Source: Gonocerus acuteangulatus (lineage: Eukaryota; Arthropoda; Insecta; Hemiptera; Coreidae). Taken from it: DNA of 64,000 nt. The stretch lies in assembly GCA_946811695.1 (NCBI GenBank), contig OX328123.1, positions 42,131,335-42,195,334 on the forward strand, in the 5' to 3' direction. Positions 51,111 through 62,603 of the stretch are shown in pieces. Under the pieces are notes generated by a model, which had not been told where the DNA came from, searched no databases, and saw only the letters and a list, made by a program, of their open reading frames with translations. The position numbers and the translations under genes were made by a program. Numbering within the stretch: position 1 is the first letter of the stretch; each line of letters starts with the position of its first letter.

Positions 51111-53806
51111 CTGGTTTGCTTCCGTCCGTAAATAGGTTAAAACTTGTAACTGTTGTCTCCCACGGTTCGTCAAGATGTGTCTGTATTTTTGCTAAAAGTG
51201 CAGGATGTAACTAGTGTGAACTGTCAATGTTTTTGTCTATGTTTTTGTTTAATATTTCTTTATAGTTTAAATGTTGTTTTTTGATATTATGCAATGTTAC
51301 TAGTTCATGCAGGTACTACGGCTGCTAGAAGAAAACTAGCCTCAAAAGAAATAGTTCTATAAGCTTTGGAAATTTTGATACCTATAAATCTCTGGAGCTT
51401 ATGTAATTTCTTTAAGTTTCTTTTCCTTCTTAAACCTTCATACCATATTGGTATTCCATGTAACATTTCTGGAATGATTGCTCCCTCATATATTGTTTTT
51501 AACGAGTCAGATTTCATGCCCCAGGTAGCTCTGGTAGCAATGCTTATTGTATTAATAAGTCTAGAAATTTTAGTGTACATACTGTCTATGTGTCTGTTCC
51601 AATTTAATTTGCGGTCCATTAGAATGCCGAGATATTTAACAGTGGCAGTCTTTATCAGTTGTGTATTGTTAAGTGTGAAATTTAAATGAGGGAGTTGTCT
51701 TTTTCTCGAAAGAATTAGATAATTTGTCTTCTCAACATTAAATTCTAGTTTGTTTTGTCTCGTCCAATCCGTTAGTGTGTTAAGTATTCTGTTGGTTGTA
51801 GTTTCAAGGAATTGAAAACATTTATTTTCTACTAATAAAACTATATCATCTGCATAGGCAATTATGTATGTTGCAGGAGGTCTCGGTAATTTAATAATAG
51901 AAATTATTAAAATATTCCACAGAGTAGGCGACAGACTACAGCCTTGTGGTGTACCAATAGTAATAGGTTTGGATCAGGTATAATTTTTACTTTGTATGGT
52001 AATATACCGATCCTGTAAGAAATTAGAAATGATGTTATACAAATTTTTAGGGCAATTGTACGATTTTAAATTCTTTAATATTGCAGGTCACCATGGATTG
52101 TCGAACGCGCCTTTTATGTCTAGGCTAACCATTAATACATTAGATTTGGCACTCAATGCAACTTGAATAATATTCTTTATTTCTGACAAAGCATCTAATG
52201 TTGATCTCTGTGGCATAAAGCCATATTGGTGTTTATTAATTATGTTATGAACATTTAAGAAATGCATTAGTCTGGAGTTTATGATTTTGTCAATAACATT
52301 TGACATTACAGGCAGTATGCTAATGGGTCTATATGTGGTACTGTCTGGTTAGGAATAGGAATGAGTAATGCTTTCTTCCATTGTTTAGGAATATAGCATT
52401 TTGAAAATATTATTTTATATAATTTAGAAAATAAAACAGGAAAAAATTCTGCTGTTTTCTTTAAAATATGTGCATTTAGATTGTCCCATCCCGAGGCTTT
52501 GTTAGGGTTAAGGTGTCTAATGGTTTCTAGGATTTCTAAGTGTTCAAGTTCTCTGTCATGTTGAGATCTGGTAAAGTGAATATCTGGTTACGTATCTGTT
52601 GATGTTCGCCTGTATCATTACTCCTTGTATCGTTATTGGTAAGAGAGTGTAGAATGTGTTGTAGGGTGTTGGCATAGTCTGTAGTTGAATTTTGATATGA
52701 TATATTAATTGTTTTCATTATGTTTGACTTTAATTTTCCTGCTGCATATTTATATGGCCAAGATCATGCAGAAGTTTTGTCTGTACTACTACAATATTCT
52801 TTCCAGGAATTAATTTTGCTGTTTTTAATTAGTCTTTGATATTTGTGCCATATTGAATTTGTGCTAATTCTCTGGCTTGTATGTCTGTTGTTGTCTTCTG
52901 GTACTGTTTTCTAAGTCTGTTAGTTTCTTTCCGTAAATTGGTGAGGTCATCATTCCACCATGGCACAGATTTATGAACATGGTGTCTTGTTTTATTAGAT
53001 TTTGTAAAACATATATTACTGGATTTTATTTGAGATAATGTGAGATTGCTAAATATTTCTTCGATCGTAAGTGAAGTAAAGCTTGTACAGAGTTCGTCTT
53101 CAAAATTGTCATTTGTTGTAGGATCAAAAGAGTTTTTTTTTTTTTTTAAATTGTTTATTTAACTGTTGAGTGAGAATATTTTTAAATCTATCCCAGTTAG
53201 CATTAGTGGTAATGTAATTGAATCTTGACAATTGGTGTGTTTTATTATGTGGAATATGGTTAGTCTAGATATTATAGACAATACTATTGTGATCTGACAA
53301 GTTAAGGTGATTAGAAATATGCCAGCTGTTAATATTATTATTAAAAGGAACATTAGTTATAGTTAAATCTATATTACTCTTTCCTCTACTACTTTGGAAA
53401 GTAGTCAAATAAGATTTTTTGTTAATAATTTTTAGATCGTTATTAATAATAAATGATTCCAATGCATTACCACGTGGGTTTGATTTAGAATCAAACCAAA
53501 ATTATGAACGGGCATTTGTGTCAATTCCCAAAATTATCCGACGATTTTTATAATTAGACATTATTACATGTATTTTATTTAAATCTTCATGAATGTCACG
53601 GTTGCAATCGAAATAAGCACTTATTGCTAAAAATTTAAAATGGTTATAAATAATTTCTACAGCGCAAAAGTCAGCGTCTGAAAACTGTTGAAGCAGGATG
53701 ACATCCATGTCAGATCTAAATGTTACTATGGCAACTCTTGGTGTTCCACCATATGATTGATAGATTCTCCCATTAGTACTGTAACCTATAACCTTGTTAT
53801 TTATTA
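51111..53806 (-). pseudogene. LINE ORF2, endonuclease C-terminus, reverse transcriptase and linker
   Basis: From 53806 the frame gives the middle of the APE endonuclease (IAIS-type FLAISAYFDCNRD, RIILGIDTNARS), a stop, then SDHNSI. The RT follows, with QYGFMPQRSTLDALSEI, MVSLDIKGAFDNPW (stop next), GTPQGCSLSPTLWNIL and the catalytic AYADDIVLLV at about 51850, then YLGILMDRKLNW. It ends with the first RNase H motif LFTDGSK at 51111. There are at least four stops or shifts across about 900 codons. The frame meets the RNase H segment across the Helentron-like insertion. Confidence 0.85.
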
Positions 53807-53808
53807 TA

Positions 53809-55480
53809 TGATGGGTTGAGAAGCCAAGGGATACAAGTGACGTTATAGTCATTTTGAGATATCACTGTTTAAAGTTAAATCGTCATTGTAAATTACCGGA
53901 TAAGTGTAAGTCTGTATAATGTTTTATTTATGTTAATACAATGCATCAATTGAATTTTCAGTAATATAGTTTAAGAAAAAAACTAATTGTTAATGTATAT
54001 TATCAATTTATAAGACAGCCACACAAAAAAAAAAAAAAAATAAAAGTCCGGACCCAGAAACCAGACCATGTTTCCAATATGTTTCTGGGGTTCCTGAATC
54101 CGAATCAGGGGCCAGAAAAAGCCATGCTCTTTTTGTTTAAGCCCCACCCCTCAAAACTTATAATTTAGGATATTGTACACTATAAAATTGTTATTCAAGT
54201 TGTTATCTAAAATAAACGACTATTTTCTGGGTACTACCTTTAGTGCATAAAAATACCAATGCCCTTCAAATATAAGACTTTTCTAAAAAAAAGTCGCGTT
54301 TTTGTTTATATTTTTGTATATTATATATTTTCTAAGGCATACAATCTTTGAGTTTTTACACATAAATTGACATAAGGCCTTCCCCAGTAATTCTTGAACT
54401 GATGCAATCCTTAAAATCCCAAAATACAACCCTTAAAAAATCTCCCCAAATTTAATTGGAGCAATGTATCAATTAAAGTAAATTAAATAAACGACCTAAA
54501 ATAAATTAATTAAGCTTCCATTTTCGAACTACTTTTTTATAAATTTGTCTACATGTTAATTACAGTGTTCTCTAAGCATTGGGAAAAGATAGGAAGCCAA
54601 GTACCGCTTGCCCTATTAAAACTCTGTCAGTAAGATTAGGTTAGCTATTATTTATCATAAACTAGTTTTCCAGAAAAATGCTAAGCAAACTCGCTTTTTT
54701 TTTTTTTTTTTTTTTTAGGTAAACATGGATACACCCTGCCTCTGTCTCCCATGTTAAAAAGTGGACCTTTGAGGCTAAATATCTCGAAAACGAATACCGC
54801 TTAGAGGGTCCTATCTTTTCCCAATGCATAGAAGACACTGTAATTAACATGTAGGCAAATTTATAAAAAAATAGTTCGAAAATGGAAGCTTAATTAGTTT
54901 ATTTTAGGTCGTTTATTTAATTTACTTCAATTGATACATTGCTCCAATAAAATATGGCAAGATTTTTTAAGTGTTGTATTTTGGGATTTTCAAGTCCTTG
55001 GGATTTTTACAATATACAACCAGAACTTAATTGTATACCGGCTTTGGTTTTGGCCTTCTACATTGTCACTGAACATACATAGTTAATTTTTTAACTGTCG
55101 CTGGAAGAGTATTGATAAACTTCAGCAAACCAGACAGTATCTTGAGGGCTATGAGGCCTGACCCTCATGCCACGTGTACATAGAAGCATTGCCAGTCCCT
55201 ACTTTGTGTACACAAAAGTTGTAAATCTGCTGGTATCGTGAATAATAAACATTTGAGCAAGTCACAAGTTGACAAGTGTCACTTGTATCCCTTGTGCACC
55301 AAACAAATCTGCTCATTTTTAAAGTAGTTGATTTTGTTTCCGCTATTTCTCAGCAAATACCAGACATTTACTTATATCCCTTTGCCACCAACTTTTCGTA
55401 TGTATTAACTATCCAGAACTGCACATAACTCGATTTTTTTTAAAAATGTCACTTGTACCCCTTGGCTTCTCAATCCGTCA
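53809..55480. mobile_element. TA-flanked DNA transposon, non-autonomous, inserted in the LINE endonuclease
   Basis: Terminal inverted repeats of about 33 bp start TGATGGGTTGAGAAGCCAAG (left) and TGACGGATTGAGAAGCCAAG (right, complement), reaching TACAAGTGAC. The TA on each side (53807-53808, 55481-55482) is the target duplication. Removing the element and one TA restores the LINE frame (LLQERYIINNKV). GTCACTTGTA with CCCTTG also recurs just inside the right end at about 55277. It encodes no transposase. TA duplication suggests Tc1/mariner-like mobilisation, but the end sequence is not one I recognise. Confidence 0.82.
54375..55010. repeat. Large inverted repeat inside the TA-flanked transposon
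   Basis: About 200 bp at 54375-54595 mirror 54800-55010 (shared AATTGGAGCAATGTATCAAT-type, TTCGAACTA, GTAATTAACATGTAG). The centre holds a T-run at 54696-54717. It could be a nested foldback or part of the transposon body. Confidence 0.8.
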
Positions 55481-55481
55481 T

Positions 55482-55592
55482 ATAACGTTCTTGAAGTAAA
55501 AATATATCAATACGTTCATCAATTTGATATTGTTTTAAATGTAGAGTACAAGTTCGAGAATGATGAGCATTTAATTGTAATACTTTAAGCAT
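55482..55592 (-). pseudogene. LINE ORF2 start (endonuclease N-terminus)
   Basis: The ATG at 55592, 29 bp after the ORF1 stop, opens KVLQLNAHHSRTC and then QIDERIDIFLLQE, the first conserved blocks of APE-type endonucleases (QxNxxxx and the catalytic E of LLQE). It is cut by the transposon at 55481 and continues at 53806. Confidence 0.8.
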
Positions 55593-55621
55593 TGTATTAA
55601 TAAAATAGAATGTATCTAATT

Positions 55622-55737
55622 TTATTCAGTACTTTTATTATTAAGTTTTTTAATTTCAGTTAAATAAGAAGGGCAATGTTTATCAAAAGTATAGTGGTCT
55701 GTAGCTAGTTTGGTTTTATTACAAAATTTATTGTCAT
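55622..55737 (-). pseudogene. LINE ORF1, C-terminal fragment
   Basis: The frame ends in TAA at 55622 and reads HDNKFCNKTKLATD, then HCPSYLTEIKKLN, the last zinc-knuckle and tail of an I-clade ORF1. The 5' remainder is missing at the edge of the Penelope copy. Confidence 0.65.
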
Positions 55738-55844
55738 GATGATTAGATAGTTAGCCGTCGAGGTGATAAGTACAGATGGAATGGTTGGGATTCGGCTAAA
55801 TAAACCTCAATATGATTTTGTTTTAAAAAAATCTATATTTCGGA

Positions 55845-56080
55845 CATACATATACATAGATAAATCTGCACTTGCAAAACACGCCATTACACAAAAACAC
55901 ACTTTTAACTTCGACGACACGAAAATTCTTTCTACACAACGTAACAAAAAAAGACTACAGATCTCGGAATGTGTACACATAAACTTAAACAAAAACAATA
56001 TAAATTACAAAACTGACCAACAAGGCATTTCTCCTATGTACGCTAATATTTTCCAAATACTCGCCCGACCACCTACCTAG
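55845..56080 (+). pseudogene. Penelope-like GIY-YIG endonuclease, C-terminal remnant
   Basis: About 78 codons read SALAKHAITQKHTFNFDDTK, ILSTQRNKKRLQISECVHI and QQGISPMYANIF, then stop at 56078-56080. The H-x5-H and D-x-x-K-I-L pattern is the end of the GIY-YIG domain that Penelope-like polyproteins carry after the reverse transcriptase. The reverse transcriptase itself is absent. Confidence 0.7.
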
Positions 56081-56594
56081 ATTTTTACCTTGCCCCTTGG
56101 GTATCCTTCCATTAACACCTTTTCTCCTTTCCTGTCATAAAATGTCATAAACATCTGTTTGATCCTACCGCCCGTTTTCCCCCACCTCTTGCTGTTTCCA
56201 GTTACATATACCCCTTGCAGATTCCTTTTTTCCTTAGACACTTTCACAATGGTTACTTAATTGCCAACCTTGGTCTTCCTCTGCCGCTCGGCATTTCCAT
56301 TGGTATGTAGTATCTTATTTCTTTGTAAAATTAATTAATGTTACTATTAGCTACTATATTTGTCATTGGTATATAGTTCTCTTATTTCTTTGTAAAATCA
56401 ATTAATGTTACTAATTACTATTAAAATCAATTACTGTACCTAATTTCTTTTTCATTCTACTCATTCTAAGAATTTTAAGACGATATGTTCTGTTATAAGT
56501 TAAACTGTATCTATAGTTCTGTTACCTATCACAATTATAAATTTTTCTTGATTGTTTCTGTATTAATTTCTTTTTTTTTTTTTTGTCATTTTAG

Positions 56595-56640
56595 CTGACG
56601 AAGGCTACCAATGAGTAGCCGAAACGTCCGAAATATAGAT
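56595..56640 (+). ncRNA. Hammerhead-ribozyme core motif (family A)
   Basis: CTGACGA, a 6-bp stem GGCTAC / GTAGCC with loop, then GAAACGTC. Unlike both arms at 35.6-36.3 kb, this copy keeps the invariant GAAA. It lies at the position expected for Penelope terminal repeats. Stems I and III would be minimal and I have not verified them. Confidence 0.6.
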
Positions 56641-56826
56641 TTTTTTAAAACAAAATCATATTGAGGTTTATTTAGCCGAATCCCAACCATTCCATCTGTA
56701 CTTAAAATTTATTGTGATTTGAACAATTTGAACATCTGCCTGACAGGAGGCTGTGTTGGAGGCTTAAAATGCTGGGTAGGTCTCTCATCGTTTCCTACCT
56801 CCTTCGACGTACACAATGTATCGACG

Positions 56827-58284
56827 ATATATGAGGAGCTTAGTATCAAAGTTGGAAAACTCCACTTTTGATTCTTTTTTACAGGAGAGGTAAAAAACCA
56901 TATCTACTATAGTATCATGGTGATTTTTGTATATGTTATTCTCCTAGGTCCAAAAAACATGTTTTCAAGGGCATTACAAAATTATATGAGTATTAAGGCC
57001 GTAATCACACTTTAAATAGTGGAGTTGTCCAAGTTTGAAACCAAGTCATGGAGTTGTCTGTTTTTGAAACCAAAGGGAGCCATTTTAAAATTGAATCTAT
57101 TTTCTTTTGAAACAAAAAAAAATATTAATTCGATATGCACGAGAGTGTTTTAATATAATAAAATTATGTCTAATGTATTAAAAAAAATCGTACAGTTAAA
57201 AATTACTTGAAACAAAATTATTTAAATGCAGTTTGACAAAATTGAAGTCTTTGAATTATTCTCACACCTTAGAAAGAACTAGTTCATCAAAATCTGCATT
57301 CAACACACCCACAGTGTCCACTGTTGATAACATTAGCAGGTTCACTCTGTACTTGAGGGTACGGTACCACTGCAAACGGTCTCTTTCCTGCCAATTTTCT
57401 CTGAAGTACTTGGACAAGAGATTCTTAACATCGACGGGAATTGGTGCAGGATTAATTTGCAAGAGTTCTAGAAGTGACTTGGTCTTCTTTGTTATGGACA
57501 TAAATTTACCGATATTTGTGTTGTATGCCACCTCACAAGATACTAGTTTATTCCCTTGGATCTTAGATCTTTTAAATAGGAAGCGCTTACATCTGGTGCG
57601 GAAAGTGAAGGCTTTGGGTTGGCTTTACCACCAAAACAATAACCAATCTCTTTCTACAATTTTCACTCATATGTCGAGAACAGTTACCAGTATTACATTA
57701 GTTGTTAATTTATTCACTTCAGGTCTTGAAAATACATTTGGAAGGATTCAGAGATCTACCAATTGAGTAAAAATGATTTTTTTAAATTGAATACTTGTTG
57801 TTTTTCACAGTTTTTGTTATATAAAACCCGTTTATCATTAAAATAATTATTCTAAAGAATTGGAAGTGGTTTCATTCTACTCGGTACAGGTTTTGCCCCA
57901 AAATCCGGCGTTCGGCCCACAACTGTGCCGGATAACAGGTAGTTAATAATAAGAATTATCGCTAAATGCACTCATTACAAGTAACTATAAACATTCAGCC
58001 ATGATGGATTTGCAATGCATGTTGGGAGCAGATTGCAGAAATGCAAGCTTCTCATTAGCTACTGAAGGAGTTGTCATTTTTTGAAACCAAACTATGTTGG
58101 AATTGTCCATATTTTGATTCTGAACGGTGCAAATAAACGCTATTTTAAGTATGTTCTGTCTGTTTTTAATGCAAAACTGTTGTAATACCGAATGCAGCAT
58201 AAAAAGCTCCTTAAGAATCAACCAAAATCTCAAAACAGAAAAAAATGGAGTTGTCCAAATTTGGTACCAAGCTCCTCATATATT
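56827..58284. mobile_element. Unclassified inverted-repeat DNA transposon
   Basis: Ends of about 42 bp mirror each other: ATATATGAGGAGCTTAGTAT on the left, ATATATGAGGAGCTTGGTAC on the right (complement), both continuing to GGACAACTCC-type sequence. The motif GGAGTTGTC with TTTGAAACCAA recurs inside both ends (about 57005-57070, 58062-58112), as transposase-binding repeats would. A 120-codon open frame lies on the minus strand. The target duplication is unclear because of flanking TA-rich bases. Confidence 0.7.
57262..57624 (-). CDS. Open frame of unknown function within the unclassified transposon
   Basis: It is open from after a TAA at 57625-57627 to a TGA at 57262-57264, 120 codons. Residues include TRCKRFLFKRSKIQGNKLVS, YNTNIGKFMSITKKTKSLLE, PAPIPVDVKNLLSKYF and RLQWYRTLKYRVNLLMLS. 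Composition is protein-like (charged, few repeats), unlike the opposite strand, which is also open. There is no ATG near the start, so it is probably an exon or the 3' part of a broken transposase gene. I recognise no motif. Its place between matched inverted ends suggests a transposase piece; that is inference. Confidence 0.4.
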   Translation of the reverse strand, partial: SQPKAFTFRTRCKRFLFKRSKIQGNKLVSCEVAYNTNIGKFMSITKKTKSLLELLQINPAPIPVDVKNLLSKYFRENWQERDRLQWYRTLKYRVNLLMLSTVDTVGVLNADFDELVLSKV

Positions 58285-59509
<1,225 letters not shown>

Positions 59510-59710
59510 TTTAAACCCTAGTGGAGCATGGTGCATATACAAACGCATGCTTCTCAGTCCTATCACCGGCCAACGTTCCTGCTTCTTGCCATGTTTTGCC
59601 TTTACGGTCCAGGTCCTTTCCCTACTCTTTGAAGGCGGTTGTTGGATGTAGTCCCAATGCAGTTGAAGATCGTCCCTTAACGAAATTTCTTTTTTGCCCC
59701 TCATTTACGA
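59510..59710 (-). pseudogene. LINE ORF2 C-terminal remnant (possibly RTE-like)
   Basis: The minus strand reads RDDLQLHWDYIQQPPSKSRE and, after a shift, KTWQEAGTLAGDR followed by VYAPCSTR. The pattern of a DD/W segment followed by TW-EA---A-DR is usual at the end of RTE-type reverse transcriptases. It is short and frameshifted, so the clade is a guess. Confidence 0.4.
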
Positions 59711-60176
59711 GCAGACTAAGTAGTAATCGTCACACGTAGTCCTTCAGTGTTATCATCTCTATAAATTAATGAAAGGCTCTAGATACTGGCGCCTTGGCAT
59801 TGGCGGGACAAGGCGAGGATGAGGGGCACATTTGAACCTCTGGTGTCCTGAGACCGTTGGGGTGAGTTCTTTGTACTTTGTAATGCCGAGTACATCTTCT
59901 TGTCCGCTCGCCGATTTGCCCTGCTTAGCCATGTTGTAATTACCAAATATGTGTAATAAAAATGCAAAACCCAAATTAGGTAACCAAATTAGGCGTCATC
60001 TTTAGGTTTTCTGCATGGCGTCGAGTCCCAGGCAATGTAGTTGGTCACCCCCCCCCCTCCCCATTAGTAGCGACGGGACGAGCACATCTCTTACCAGGAC
60101 CATACTTTCCAATTAAATTCTAGATAAGTGTGCACACTGGAGTCCCGGCACACAGTGGTGCCAAACGCCCGATGCG

Positions 60177-60187
60177 GGGGAAAACTT
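60177..60187. repeat. Target-site duplication, left copy
   Basis: GGGGAAAACTT here and at 61213-61223 flank the LINE insertion. Confidence 0.85.
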
Positions 60188-61212
60188 TTTTTTTTTTTTA
60201 AACTTTATTGATAATTACAACAATATGCTATACATATTTCCAGTAATTTTGCTGGTTATGGAACAATAGCTTTGTGAGACATGATGTGGGAATATGTACA
60301 ATTACACAACCCACTAGAATAATAAATTTTGAGCATTGCTGATGGCAAGTTATAACAAGTTGTCTCCAGGCCACCGCCGCTTCAGCCTTCTATGAGGATT
60401 TTGTGGATTATGGAAGGAGGATAGGGAGTTTATCAAAGGATTTGGATGGCCAGGGAGATTGGAATGAAACTTCTGATAGACTGATTTGGCCAGGGTTTGG
60501 ATAAAGGGGATATTGAAATCATTATGCAGGGTTAGGTTGGAGACGTAGTAAGGAGCATTGGATATTTTTCGAAGGATTTTGGACTGCATTGTTTGTATTC
60601 TGTAGGAGTTGGAAGGTTTAGTGGAACCCCATAGTTCTAATCCATAAGTCCATATTGGTCGGAGTATGGTATTGTATATAAGTCGTTTGTTTGTCAATGA
60701 AAGTTTCGAGCGTTTGTCCAGTAAGCGTGATAAAAGTCTAAAACGTCTGTTTAGTTCCTGTCTTTTCTGTGTTATGTGTGGCTTCCAAGTTAAACGTTTG
60801 TCTAGTATCAGTCCTAAGTATCTTACTTGCGATTTCTGTGAAATTTGAATGTTTTGGAGGGTTATTGGTGGGCAGCTTGACTTACGAAGTGTGAATGTTG
60901 CATGGCTAGATTTTTCCGCATTTACTTTGATTTTCCATTTAGTTAGCCATGGTTGAAGTAGGTACAGGTGTTCTTGAAGGGAATTGGAGGCAAGAATTGG
61001 GTTTTGGTTAACAGAGAGGATAGCGGTGTCGTCAGCAAACATGTGAATGGATGTTTGGGGATGGGAAGGGATATCAGCCGTATAAGCCAGGAACAATACG
61101 GGACTGAGAATTCCACCTTGTGGGACACCGGCACGTTGGGGGGAGATTGGAGATAATGAGGTACCATAGAATGTCTGGAAAAACGGTCAGAGAGGTAGGA
61201 TTAGGAGAGGTA
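60188..61212 (-). mobile_element. 5'-truncated Jockey-like LINE with 11-bp target duplication
   Basis: On the minus strand it starts inside the reverse transcriptase and ends with a 3' UTR, an AATAAA signal at about 60204 and a poly(A) tail (T-run from 60188). GGGGAAAACTT flanks both sides. Severe 5' truncation with poly(A) and target duplication is the classic product of target-primed reverse transcription. It sits inside another repeat, whose halves are 60130-60187 and 61213-61440. Confidence 0.92.
60350..61200 (-). pseudogene. LINE reverse transcriptase, C-terminal half
   Basis: Blocks visible on the minus strand: QTFYGTSLSPISPQRAGVPQ, then GGILSPVLFLAYTADIP, the catalytic MFADDTAIL at about 61040, and QVRYLGLILDKRLTWKPHI. 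The C-terminus runs to a stop at 60350. One base is missing near 61180, which breaks the frame just before the first block; otherwise it is open for over 260 codons. It is Jockey-type but a different family from the LINE at 1-2307. Confidence 0.9.
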
Positions 61213-61440
61213 GGGGAAAACTTAGATCTTAAATCTTTAATTACTTACTTTAATCTTTCTGATTTTGTTATGATTTTTGCACTATTTATTTGTGCTAGTA
61301 GAATTCGGCCATTACCAATTCGAAGGAATAAGTATTTTGGAAGATAAACGGGCTTTATATTACGAAAACTGTGAAAATGTATTTAATATAAAAAAATAAC
61401 ACTTTACTCAATTGGTAGAGAAATTTATGCTTCCAAATGT
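61213..61440 (+). repeat. Interspersed repeat split by the LINE (second copy of the 10300 repeat)
   Basis: Together with 60130-60187 it matches 10300-10500: CAGTGGTGCCA, GGGAAAAC, AATCTTTCTGATTTTG and CTTTACTCAAT occur in the same order. Confidence 0.6.
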
Positions 61441-61632
61441 TTTTTGTTGAATAAATTAACAACCAATGTAAACTGTTAACTGGCTCGACGTATTCGTCTT
61501 TATTAAAATTTTCGTTTTTTAAGAATAACTGACCACACGAGATAAGATAATATATTATCACGAGATAATAAAATGAACGTGCCAATTAGCGTAACGATTA
61601 TATTACGAAAAACGACGTTACCATTATTATTC

Positions 61633-61690
61633 GGCGCTAATGGCCTTGATGTCGATGCGCCGTAAAAAAAATAACAACAAATAAATAAAA
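61633..61690 (+). mobile_element. SINE 3' tail fragment
   Basis: GGCGCTAATGGCCTTGATG, then TCGATGCGCCGTAAAA and an AAC/AAAT-rich tail. It has the same tail as the other SINEs; the head is missing. Confidence 0.65.
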
Positions 61691-61710
61691 CTTTATAATG
61701 TTTATTATAA

Positions 61711-61883
61711 TAATAATTACTATTCTCTTTAGAGAGTTGTTAATTTTTTTTTATTTTTTTTTAGCAAGAAACTGAACATTAAAAGTTATATGGACCTAAT
61801 TATATTAGGTCCACCTAACTTTTAATGTTCAGTTGCTTGCTAACACAAAGTTTTCAACAACTCTCTGAAGAGAATAATAATGA
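61711..61883. mobile_element. Foldback MITE of about 170 bp
   Basis: The two halves are reverse complements around a centre at about 61802 (AGGTCCA...TGGACCT), with arms including GAACATTAAAAGTTA and CAACTCTCT-AGAGAATA. The left half has gained T-runs. Confidence 0.8.
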
Positions 61884-62142
61884 TAAAGTCGTTTTTACGT
61901 AATATAACCGCTTCGCTATTTGGCACCTTCATTTTAATAGGCTGTGCACACATACGGCCGACTACGGCGATGACATTTTTAGGACAGCAACTTCAAAAAA
62001 TATACCTTTATGAAAAACAATGCGAAGAGGAGCTAAGCACCGTTTTTTTTTTTTTTTTTATACACCAAATAAACTAAGGATCATTATTTTCATTACAGAT
62101 ATCTTCACGACCTGCTGCAGTTCATTGTTTCATTATGCTTTA

Positions 62143-62530
62143 GGTCCACCCGACAAACCTATGTAATGTACTGCATAACGTAAAGTATTCGTTTCCGTAC
62201 ATGGCCACCGCGCATGCGCGTACGTCCTTGTGCAAGCGCGAACGCCAGCGGACACTTTTTGTGACACCTTTTTGGAACGCCTAGGTCCGCACCGACAAAT
62301 CTATGTGAAATGCTGTATAACATATAGTCTTCTTTTTCGTACAACGCCACCGCTCATGCGCGAACGCAGCGGACATCTTCTTGTGGCACTTTTTTGTGAC
62401 GCTAGGTAAACCCGATAAACCTATGTAATGTACTCTATAGCATACAGTCTTCTTTTTCGTACATAGCCACGCCACTGCGTATGCTCATGCGCGAACGCCA
62501 GCGGACTCTTTGTTGTGACACTATTTTGCA
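62143..62530 (+). repeat. Three tandem units of about 120 bp
   Basis: Each unit contains ACCTATGTAATGTACT-like, TTCTTTTTCGTAC, GCCACCGC-CATGCGCGAACG and CAGCGGACA in the same order. The units are about 80-85% alike by eye. Open frames across them on the minus strand are produced by the repeat. Confidence 0.85.
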
Positions 62531-62603
62531 ACTTTTTTTTCCAGTTTAGTCACTGCAAAAGCATATTTATGCTAAAATTATAAGCTACATGTGAGAATTT
62601 TTA

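Larger units (their letters stand above)
47948..55737 (-). mobile_element. I/R1-like LINE, 5'-truncated, split by two later insertions
   Basis: Read on the minus strand, it contains the end of ORF1 (55737-55622), the ORF2 endonuclease (from 55592), reverse transcriptase, RNase H, a 3' UTR (48389-48029) and about 80 A (T-run 47948-48027). Removing the inserts at 53809-55480 and 49221-51107 leaves about 4.2 kb in the expected order. The 5' limit coincides with the outer edge of the Penelope copy at 55737. Confidence 0.85.
55737..56697 (+). mobile_element. Penelope-like element, family A, copy 2 (5'-truncated)
   Basis: From the left, an inverted piece of the terminal repeat (GATGGAATGGTTGGGATTCG to TATATTTCGGA), then a GIY-YIG endonuclease C-terminus, then the 3' UTR with a hammerhead core, and at the right the same terminal repeat in direct sense. 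Inverted terminal-repeat pieces at truncated 5' ends are typical of Penelope-like elements. The outer GATTAGATAGTTAGCCGTC is shared with copy 1 (36345-36376). Confidence 0.8.

Noticed and set aside
62159..62475. Two overlapping minus-strand open frames
   Set aside because: They are produced by a tandem array of about 120-bp units and change frame between units.
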